Assembly: GCA_023301245.1 (NCBI GenBank)
Contig: JALZUV010000247.1
Span: 1-11,446 of the forward strand
Reading direction: 5' to 3'
DNA from: Rickettsiales bacterium
Lineage (GTDB): Bacteria; Pseudomonadota; Alphaproteobacteria; Rickettsiales; JALZUV01
Length of the DNA: 11,446 bases
Shown: positions 7,057 to 11,446 of the stretch, piece by piece
How positions within the stretch are numbered: position 1 is the first letter of the stretch
Layout: each line of letters starts with the position of its first letter
Made by a program: the position numbers and the translations under genes
The notes under the pieces: model-generated
Seen by the model: only the letters and a program-made list of their open reading frames with translations
Databases searched by the model: none
What the model was told of the DNA's origin: nothing

Positions 7057-7392
7057 ATGACCTTCATCGTTAATGACAGCTGCATTAAATGCAAATATAC
7101 CGACTGCGTCGAAGTATGCCCCGTAGATTGCTTCTATGAAGGTGAAAACATGCTGGTTATCAACCCCGACGAATGCATTGATTGCGGCGTGTGCGAACCT
7201 GAATGCCCCGCAGAAGCCATCTTACCCGAATCGGAAGAGCTTATTGATTGGGTAGAGCATAACCGCAAATTTTCCGAGCTATGGCCAGTTATCACCCAAA
7301 AGAAAGACCAGCTACCTGAAGCCGAAGAGTTTGACGGAAAGCCGAATAAAATGGCCCTATTTAGCGAAAAAGCTGGCAGTGGTGATAGTTAA
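7057..7392 (+). CDS. fdxA: 7Fe ferredoxin (Azotobacter FdI type)
   Basis: A soluble low-potential electron carrier with one [3Fe-4S] and one [4Fe-4S] cluster. The 111-residue product has nine cysteines at 9, 12, 17, 21, 25, 40, 43, 46 and 50, each offset by one from A. vinelandii ferredoxin I. By that alignment Cys9, Cys17 and Cys50 bind the 3Fe cluster and Cys21, Cys40, Cys43 and Cys46 the 4Fe cluster. The C-terminal extension (about 58-111, with LIDWVEHNRKFSELWPVIT) is the family's usual acidic tail. The redox partner is not shown here. carD lies just downstream, a pairing I recall from other alphaproteobacteria, but carD has its own strong promoter. Confidence 0.96.
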   Translation: MTFIVNDSCIKCKYTDCVEVCPVDCFYEGENMLVINPDECIDCGVCEPECPAEAILPESEELIDWVEHNRKFSELWPVITQKKDQLPEAEEFDGKPNKMALFSEKAGSGDS

Positions 7393-7393
7393 C

Positions 7394-7410
7394 AAAAGCT
7401 AAACGCTTTT
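7394..7410 (+). terminator. Weak hairpin after fdxA, possible terminator
   Basis: AAAAGC and GCTTTT form a 6-bp stem around a TAAAC loop directly after the fdxA stop codon. The stem is short and AT-rich and the T-tract is only four bases within the stem, so termination would be partial at best. Confidence 0.3.
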
Positions 7411-7458
7411 CTAAATTTTAATAATTTGTAAATACTTAGTGAATTAGGGGCTATTTTG

Positions 7459-7467
7459 TGCTATAAT
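7459..7467 (+). promoter_or_regulatory. Extended -10 promoter of carD
   Basis: TGCTATAAT has a perfect TATAAT (7462-7467) plus the TG extension at 7459-7460. No strong -35 is seen 16-18 bases upstream, which the extension can compensate for. The predicted start is near 7474, leaving a leader of about 104 bases before carD. Confidence 0.7.
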
Positions 7468-7473
7468 AGTCGT

Positions 7474-7577
7474 ATGGTTGCTGAGTAAGATGTTGAATCA
7501 TCTATGTTTTTCAGCTTATAGCCATTGTATTTCGATAATATCACGGTCAGTTTGACCCCTAAAAAGAGAGTGTATTT
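7474..7577 (+). promoter_or_regulatory. Structured 5' leader of carD with a 4-codon ORF
   Basis: The predicted mRNA begins with ATG GTT GCT GAG TAA (7474-7488), a mini-ORF placed six bases after the -10. A two-part hairpin follows: outer GCTGA (7480-7484) with TCAGC (7511-7515), inner AGATG (7488-7492) with CATCT (7499-7503). A second hairpin, GGTCA-GTT-TGACC (7545-7557), sits just before the carD ribosome site GAGAG (7566-7570). The first hairpin overlaps the mini-ORF, so ribosomes there would melt it. This is a plausible control region but matches no riboswitch family I know. Confidence 0.4.
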
Positions 7578-8108
7578 ATGTCCAAGAAATCTGCTGATAC
7601 AAAATTAGCTACTGAATTTTCCATTGATGATTATGTTGTTTACCCAACTCACGGAGTCGGTAAAATCATCGGACAAGAAACGCAAGAAGTTGGCGGTATG
7701 ACGCTACAACTCTTCGTAATTTCGTTTGAAAAAGATAAAATGACCCTACGCGTGCCAGTCGCCCGCGCTCACACCGCTGGCCTACGTGGTATTAGCGATA
7801 TGGGGCAAATCCAAAAAGCATTTAAAACCCTACAAGGCCGCGCAAAAACAAGCCGTGGCATGTGGAGTCGTCGTGCGCAAGAATATGAGTCTAAAATTAA
7901 CTCTGGCAGCCTAATTTCAGTAGCCGAGGTCGTTCGTGACCTTCACAAGAATGTTGACCAATCAGAGCGCTCTTATTCAGAACGTATGATTTATGAATCT
8001 GCATTCAGCCGTATTGTTGGCGAACTAGCTGCTGCTGAACAAACTGACATTACCATGGCAACAGATAAACTACTTGGCGTGCTAAAGAAGCAAGCCGTCG
8101 CTGCTTAA
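7578..8108 (+). CDS. carD: CarD/CdnL-family RNA polymerase-binding transcription regulator
   Basis: CarD-family proteins bind the RNA polymerase beta subunit and stabilise open promoter complexes, notably at rRNA promoters and during stress. The 176-residue product has the N-terminal RNAP-interaction domain (about 14-72, starting FSIDDYVVYPTHGVGKI) and the C-terminal helical DNA-binding domain (about 78-170). Trp96 in MWSRRAQEYESKI corresponds to the mycobacterial CarD tryptophan (Trp85) that wedges into the minor groove at the upstream edge of the bubble, and AEVVRDLHK is the conserved helix after it. GAGAG at 7566-7570, seven bases upstream, supports the ATG. It lies 185 bases after fdxA with its own extended -10 promoter and ends at a strong terminator, so it is probably transcribed mainly alone. 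Confidence 0.94.
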   Translation: MSKKSADTKLATEFSIDDYVVYPTHGVGKIIGQETQEVGGMTLQLFVISFEKDKMTLRVPVARAHTAGLRGISDMGQIQKAFKTLQGRAKTSRGMWSRRAQEYESKINSGSLISVAEVVRDLHKNVDQSERSYSERMIYESAFSRIVGELAAAEQTDITMATDKLLGVLKKQAVAA

Positions 8109-8129
8109 TTTAAAGCCAGCATAATAAAT

Positions 8130-8159
8130 AAAAAGGCCGCTGTTTCAGCGGCCTTTTTT
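8130..8159. terminator. Bidirectional terminator between carD and the pseudopilin genes
   Basis: A 13-bp perfect stem (8130-8142 with 8146-8158) has the core GGCCGCTG/CAGCGGCC and a TTT loop. It is followed by a T-run on the plus strand and flanked by an A-run that supplies the T-run on the minus strand. It begins 21 bases after the carD stop and ends four bases from the stop of the minus-strand gene, so it should end both transcripts. Confidence 0.93.
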
Positions 8160-8163
8160 CTAT

Positions 8164-8898
8164 CTAACAGTTAGAGTTTACCGGAGTGCAAAACACTCTC
8201 CAAATATGGCTTAAATCTCCATAGCGAGTACGCATGTAGGAAGTGTATCGCAACCGCTGGGGTGCAGCAAAAGAAACGCCTAAGTTAACCAAGTTAGGGG
8301 TAATGGGCACATGATTAGCCAACACTTCAACCACTATCAAACCTTCCCCTTCGTCGATGCCATTCAATAATTCATCTGGCAACCTTGCTGGCACTGTATT
8401 GCCAAACCCATTAACATTGCCCACTAAGGAATCTGCCGTGCCGTTAAAAGCATTATCATCTTCATTAAACTGCCATGTTAGTTGCGGCACTGATGTAGCA
8501 TCGGGTCTTCGCACATGGCTAACAATAACCTGAAATTTATTAAATTCAGCAGAGCCTGCCCGTTGAGATTCTCTGAACGGCAGCATAAGTGCTTGCACAT
8601 TATCCATCAAATCAGCGCCACCGGGGTTATCAAACAGTTCCGTTACTAGGTAAGTAGCATCCTGATTAATCCCATTCTCACCATCGGGGTCATCTTGCAC
8701 CGTAAGCGCATCTATCGGGCGCGATATTGTAATTGAATCGCCTAACACATAGGCCGTCTTGATAATTTTTTGCTGCAATAATATGTAGCGCGAATAATCA
8801 ATCATCGGAAAGGTCAGTAAAAATAATATCGGCAAAATAAGCGCAAACTCAATGAGTGCCACCCCTTTTTCATTCTTAATAAAGCGTTTCATTCTCAT
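8164..8898 (-). CDS. TadE/TadF-like pseudopilin (second gene of pair)
   Basis: A 244-residue minor pseudopilin of the Tad/Flp type IV pilus class, placed in the inner membrane and periplasm. A short basic leader (MRMKRFIKNEKG) ends at Gly12, followed by VALIEFALILPILFLLTF. Glycine before a hydrophobic segment with Glu at +5 (Glu17) is the recognition site of the TadV/CpaA prepilin peptidase. The single N-terminal hydrophobic helix covers about 13-32, and the rest (about 33-244) is a soluble domain, long for TadE/F. Two cysteines, 237 and 244 (the last residue), may pair. AAGGG (8910-8906), seven bases upstream, supports the start at 8898 over Met3. It lies four bases after the neighbouring pseudopilin gene, clearly one operon. 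Whether it is TadE or TadF is not certain. Confidence 0.85.
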   Translation of the reverse strand: MRMKRFIKNEKGVALIEFALILPILFLLTFPMIDYSRYILLQQKIIKTAYVLGDSITISRPIDALTVQDDPDGENGINQDATYLVTELFDNPGGADLMDNVQALMLPFRESQRAGSAEFNKFQVIVSHVRRPDATSVPQLTWQFNEDDNAFNGTADSLVGNVNGFGNTVPARLPDELLNGIDEGEGLIVVEVLANHVPITPNLVNLGVSFAAPQRLRYTSYMRTRYGDLSHIWRVFCTPVNSNC

Positions 8899-8902
8899 AT
8901 CA

Positions 8903-9523
8903 TTACCCTTGCGGCTCGTTACGCGAAACAGTCGCGGATGAAATTAAATGCGTGCTTTGATCTCTTCCAACATTAGAATTTAAGAAATTATCATCATCTC
9001 CGCCCACAAATATGCTTAACCCTGGGGTGAAAATTTCTTTCTTATAAAAGGCGACATATGAAATAATGGCACCCGGTGCACCAAGCTGTAGAGGTGGCGG
9101 ACCAATATCGCAAAGACCATTATTATTTCTATCATTCCACGCTCCGTCGCACCTTGAAAGAGTGGCGCAAGTTTGTGTTTCATTAGGGCTTTCACAACGC
9201 TCTGCCGCTCCATTTGACCATTCCTCCGCAAAATTCACATTTAATTCAGTGGTAATAATTACCTTATTAGGGTCCATAAGGCCGAATGACCTTTCACCAA
9301 TTTGCCTACGCACCTCTGCTTGCACTTCTTGTGGGTTAATTTGCACTTTGGCAAAACGAGTCACTCCATACATGGCGCTTTCGAGCACGAATCCATAAAA
9401 GAAAATAATGGCCAGCTCGAAAATAGCGAGAGTCATAAAAATAAATAGTGGCAGCACAAAAGCTGTCTCAATCAAGGCAGCACCAGATTTATCTTTGCGT
9501 AAATTTTTGAATAATTTTATCAT
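8903..9523 (-). CDS. TadE-like pseudopilin (first gene of pair)
   Basis: A 206-residue TadE-like minor pseudopilin. The prepilin signal is KDKSG, then AALIETAFVLPLF, with cleavage expected after Gly14 and Glu19 at +5, and a hydrophobic helix at about 15-43. The soluble part contains a cysteine-rich insertion with Cys110, 119, 125 and 138, ending in DRNNNGLCD (131-139), whose spaced Asp/Asn pattern resembles a calcium-binding loop. TadE proteins assist Flp pilus assembly, but no Tad secretion ATPase, secretin or major pilin gene is in the window, so the pair is separated from that machinery or serves another role. No useful Shine-Dalgarno sequence exists: TATAAT lies five bases before the ATG, implying a leaderless mRNA. 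The second pseudopilin gene follows by four bases. Confidence 0.85.
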   Translation of the reverse strand: MIKLFKNLRKDKSGAALIETAFVLPLFIFMTLAIFELAIIFFYGFVLESAMYGVTRFAKVQINPQEVQAEVRRQIGERSFGLMDPNKVIITTELNVNFAEEWSNGAAERCESPNETQTCATLSRCDGAWNDRNNNGLCDIGPPPLQLGAPGAIISYVAFYKKEIFTPGLSIFVGGDDDNFLNSNVGRDQSTHLISSATVSRNEPQG

Positions 9524-9528
9524 GCCTC

Positions 9529-9537
9529 ATTATAGCA
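9529..9537 (-). promoter_or_regulatory. Extended -10 promoter of the pseudopilin operon (leaderless geometry)
   Basis: On the minus strand TGCTATAAT (9537-9529) is a perfect extended -10, followed by only GAGGC before the ATG at 9523. The transcript should begin at the start codon. The -35 region is a T-rich run without a good match at normal spacing. Confidence 0.65.
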
Positions 9538-9651
9538 CGAAATATAGGCAAAAAAAACAAAACCAAGCATATTGCCTAATTTTGTCAATTTTTTGTAACG
9601 CTAGAATGTGGCTATATTTATGACAGTTGCATTACAGTTACCCTGAGCCAA

Positions 9652-9680
9652 TTGATAATTAACGAAAATCATGCTATTAT
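9652..9680 (+). promoter_or_regulatory. Strong promoter TTGATA-17-TATTAT driving the 9687-10142 transcript
   Basis: TTGATA (9652-9657) and TATTAT (9675-9680) are exactly 17 bases apart, each with five of six consensus matches, and TG at 9672-9673 adds an extended -10. Transcription should begin near 9687. This is the best two-part promoter in the window. It lies in the 310-base gap between the pseudopilin operon and the 69-aa ORF; the 9538-9651 part holds no gene that I can see. Confidence 0.75.
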
Positions 9681-9686
9681 CTAGCC

Positions 9687-9833
9687 TCAATTTTAGGTTT
9701 TTACACTCAGGTGTACCTTATTAGTTATTTCATAACTCAATAGAATCACAGAGGGCATTTCACTCCACAGGCCGCCTCAGCGCCTAATAACTTTAAATAT
9801 TTAAAGTGAGGAGGAACCTTTTAAAACTTCACC
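9687..9833 (+). promoter_or_regulatory. Structured ~147-base leader before the 69-aa ORF
   Basis: The predicted leader holds hairpins TACAC-TCAG-GTGTA (9702-9715) and AGTTAT-TTC-ATAACT (9723-9737), then a perfect 18-base palindrome ACTTTAAATATTTAAAGT (9790-9807). An AGGAGG Shine-Dalgarno sequence follows at 9809-9814. GTGAGG (9806-9811) can instead pair with CTTCAC (9827-9832), which would bury part of that sequence; the two structures share bases 9806-9807 and so exclude each other. This is compatible with a translational switch or RNA thermometer. I do not recognise a named riboswitch. Confidence 0.45.
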
Positions 9834-10043
9834 ATGGCCAGAATTAATAGTTATGGAAAAGAGGAATTCTATCTAAGAGTCCCATTTCTTTTACCGCTTA
9901 CGCGTGTAATACTCGTAAAAGGTAATATGAGAAAATCGACCATTATTGGCATCGATGGCACCATTGAATTAACCAAGCATGATCTTATTCAGTTTGATGT
10001 TAAAGTAGGTGAGCATCTGTACATTAAGCAAGCCAATGATTAG
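9834..10043 (+). CDS. Small protein of unknown function (69 aa)
   Basis: I do not recognise this protein. It is 69 residues, basic in its first half and acidic later, with alternating hydrophobic stretches (FYLRVPFLLPL, TRVILVKG, STIIGIDG, TIELTKHDLIQFDVKVGEHLYIK) that suggest a small all-beta fold. It has no signal peptide, cysteine or clear motif. The frame is closed by a TAA at 9822-9824, so ATG 9834 is the first possible ATG start, yet the nearest Shine-Dalgarno sequence (AGGAGG, 9809-9814) is 19 bases away, much too far for normal use. It is a single-gene transcription unit with a strong promoter, a structured leader and a strong terminator. The alternative is that the transcript is mainly a regulatory RNA and the ORF is incidental. 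Confidence 0.55.
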   Translation: MARINSYGKEEFYLRVPFLLPLTRVILVKGNMRKSTIIGIDGTIELTKHDLIQFDVKVGEHLYIKQAND

Positions 10044-10080
10044 AAGCTCCGCCTTTCATCTGAAGGGCAATGAAAAAAAT

Positions 10081-10142
10081 CCATCCTTAACGAAGTGAAT
10101 TATCTTAATAAGATAAATTCACTAAGTTAGGATGGCTTTTTT
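10081..10142. terminator. Long bidirectional terminator between the 69-aa ORF and pnp
   Basis: CCATCCT (10081-10087) pairs with AGGATGG (10129-10135). The stem continues inward through AAC/GTT, AGTGAATT/AATTCACT and ATCT/AGAT to a five-base loop, broken only by small bulges and a two-base mismatch. T-runs occur on both sides (10137-10142 plus; A-run 10073-10079 for minus). It sits nine bases from the pnp stop codon. A separate hairpin, GCCTTTCA/TGAAGGGC, lies upstream at 10051-10068. Confidence 0.92.
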
Positions 10143-10150
10143 ATTTCAGC

Positions 10151-11446
10151 TTATGCTTCTTTACGACGACGTGGACGATCACCGCCTTCGCGTTTGCCTG
10201 AAGGAGCCGCTTTTGGCGCTTCTTTTTCGTCAGATAAATCCTTACCAGACTCTTGATCGACTAGGCGCATAGAAAGGCGAACCTTACCGCGACCATCAAT
10301 CTCGATGCACTTAACTTTAACTTCGTCACCTTCGTTAACAACGTCAGAAACATTCTCAACACGGTCGTCGTTTAGCTCAGAGATATGCACGAGGCCATCT
10401 TTGCTGCCCATGAAATTAACAAATGCACCAAAGTCTACTACACGTACAACTTTACCTGTGTAAATTGCACCTGGCTCTGGCTCTTGCACAATGCCGTTAA
10501 TCCAGTCAACAGCGGCTTTACCAGCATCGCCATCAACAGCTGATACGCGAATTGTACCATCTTCGTCGATATCGATTTTAGCGCCAGTGGTTTCAGTGAT
10601 TTCACGAATCACTTTACCGCCCGTACCAATCACTTCACGAATCTTCTCAGGGTCAATCTTCATGGTGGTAATGCGTGGCGCGTTGCCATTCACTTCATCA
10701 CGAGCTTCGGTCATTGCTTTGCTCATCTCTTTCAAAATGTACTTACGGCCTTCGCCAGCTTGGTCGAGAGCAATTTGCATAATCTCTTGCGTGATACCAG
10801 CAACTTTAATGTCCATTTGAAGTGCAGTCACACCGTTATCGGTACCTGCAACTTTAAAGTCCATGTCGCCGAGGTGATCTTCATCGCCGAGGATGTCTGA
10901 TAGAACAACAAAGTCGTCGCCTTCTTTAACCAAGCCCATTGCGATACCCGCAACAGGAGCTTTCAAAGGAACACCAGCATCCATCATCGCGAGTGACGTA
11001 CCACAAACAGTCGCCATAGAAGATGAACCGTTAGATTCCGTAATTTCCGAAACCATACGAACCGTGTATGGGAATTCGTCTTTCGTCGGCATCATTGGCT
11101 TAATCGCACGGAATGCTAGCTTACCATGACCAATCTCACGACGACCAGGCGACTTCAAGAAGCCCGCCTCGCCTACTGAGAATGGAGGGAAGTTATAATG
11201 TAGCATGAAGTTTTGACGATATTCGCCTTCAACTGAATCCACCAATTGCTCATCTTGGCCAGTACCAAGCGTTGCCGTAACAAGCGCTTGAGTTTCGCCA
11301 CGAGTGAACAATGCTGAACCGTGAGTTTTAGGAAGCAAATCAACTTCTGAAGCAATAGCACGAACATCAGCTGGGCCACGACCATCAATACGTTTTTTCG
11401 TTTTGATTAGGTCGCCACGTACAACATCAGACTCTAGTGACTTCAT
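10151..11446 (-). CDS. pnp: Polyribonucleotide nucleotidyltransferase, C-terminal ~431 residues (5' end outside window)
   Basis: PNPase degrades RNA 3' to 5' by phosphorolysis, a core enzyme of RNA turnover. The frame runs off the right edge; the ATG at 11446 is internal, since the full enzyme is about 700 residues. Visible are the second RNase PH domain (about 20-245, with FTRGETQALV at 47-56 and LGDEDHLGDMDF, where Asp188 and Asp194 match E. coli catalytic Asp486 and Asp492), the KH domain (GTGG at 274-277) and the S1 domain (GAIYTGKVVRVVDFGAFVNF, about 326-395). A basic tail (GKREGGDRPRRRKEA) ends the protein. Numbering counts from the edge codon. It converges on the 69-aa ORF with a shared bidirectional terminator. 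rpsO, often upstream of pnp, would lie outside the window. Confidence 0.97.
   Translation of the reverse strand: MKSLESDVVRGDLIKTKKRIDGRGPADVRAIASEVDLLPKTHGSALFTRGETQALVTATLGTGQDEQLVDSVEGEYRQNFMLHYNFPPFSVGEAGFLKSPGRREIGHGKLAFRAIKPMMPTKDEFPYTVRMVSEITESNGSSSMATVCGTSLAMMDAGVPLKAPVAGIAMGLVKEGDDFVVLSDILGDEDHLGDMDFKVAGTDNGVTALQMDIKVAGITQEIMQIALDQAGEGRKYILKEMSKAMTEARDEVNGNAPRITTMKIDPEKIREVIGTGGKVIREITETTGAKIDIDEDGTIRVSAVDGDAGKAAVDWINGIVQEPEPGAIYTGKVVRVVDFGAFVNFMGSKDGLVHISELNDDRVENVSDVVNEGDEVKVKCIEIDGRGKVRLSMRLVDQESGKDLSDEKEAPKAAPSGKREGGDRPRRRKEA

Noticed and set aside
7444..7562. TTAGGGG (7444-7450) pairing with CCCCTAA (7556-7562) around the carD leader
   Set aside because: The first element lies upstream of the predicted transcription start, so it cannot pair within the mRNA.
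9583..9588. Perfect TTGACA on the minus strand upstream of the pseudopilin operon
   Set aside because: At 16-18 bases downstream there is only TGGTTT-like sequence, and it is 48 bases from the TATAAT, so it is not part of a recognisable promoter.
9066..9623. Plus-strand ORFs opposite the first pseudopilin gene
   Set aside because: They are antisense to a gene with a clear prepilin signal; their composition is low-complexity and Ser/Pro/Leu-rich without motifs.
10491..11129. Plus-strand ORFs opposite pnp
   Set aside because: They are shadows of the PNPase frame; no ribosome sites, and Ser/Ile-rich antisense composition.
1..11446. CRISPR array, tRNA/rRNA genes, insertion sequences, toxin-antitoxin or defence islands
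   Set aside because: No spaced direct repeats, cloverleaf-like segments, transposase motifs or paired small toxin-antitoxin genes were seen on either strand.

Overview
The window looks like ordinary chromosome of an alphaproteobacterium. The evidence is the threonyl-tRNA synthetase with the alphaproteobacterial/rickettsial-type NCPCH zinc motif, the fdxA-carD pair (7Fe ferredoxin next to a CarD/CdnL RNA polymerase regulator), and the TadE-type pseudopilins. Coding DNA is of moderate GC and intergenic DNA is AT-rich. I see no insertion sequence, prophage, CRISPR array, tRNA or rRNA.

Layout. Bases 1-1373 (minus) are the N-terminal two thirds of recG, cut by the window edge. A WaaE/KdtX-type GT2 glycosyltransferase (1421-2203, plus) diverges from it and runs into a stand-alone cyclic-nucleotide-binding protein (2205-2564, minus) with one base between their stops. 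Next come thrS and infC (2742-5278, plus), without the rpmI-rplT genes that follow infC in many bacteria. An OmpA-family outer-membrane protein (5406-6503) ends at a strong terminator. A small secreted four-cysteine protein (6594-7007), fdxA (7057-7392) and carD (7578-8108) follow, each with its own candidate promoter. A bidirectional terminator separates carD from two minus-strand pseudopilin genes (9523-8164). A structured, promoter-driven leader at 9687-9833 precedes an unknown 69-aa ORF. A second bidirectional terminator separates that ORF from pnp (minus, cut by the right edge).

The genes are mainly translation and RNA housekeeping (thrS, infC, pnp), DNA repair (recG), transcription initiation (carD), electron transfer (fdxA) and the cell envelope (GT2, OmpA protein, Tad pseudopilins). 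No single dedicated pathway links them.

The most interesting signal is architectural. Upstream of many genes a -10-like hexamer lies 5-7 bases before an ATG, with no Shine-Dalgarno sequence, which predicts leaderless mRNAs. This applies to fdxA, the 6594 gene, the tadE-like gene, the cNMP-binding gene and possibly recG. The same spacing occurs in front of two tiny ORFs: an 11-codon ORF whose TGA overlaps the thrS ATG, and a 4-codon ORF at the start of the carD leader. Other points are a ThrRS editing site lacking its second HxxxH histidine, and an AGGAGG sequence 19 bases from the only usable start of the 69-aa ORF, within mutually exclusive hairpins.
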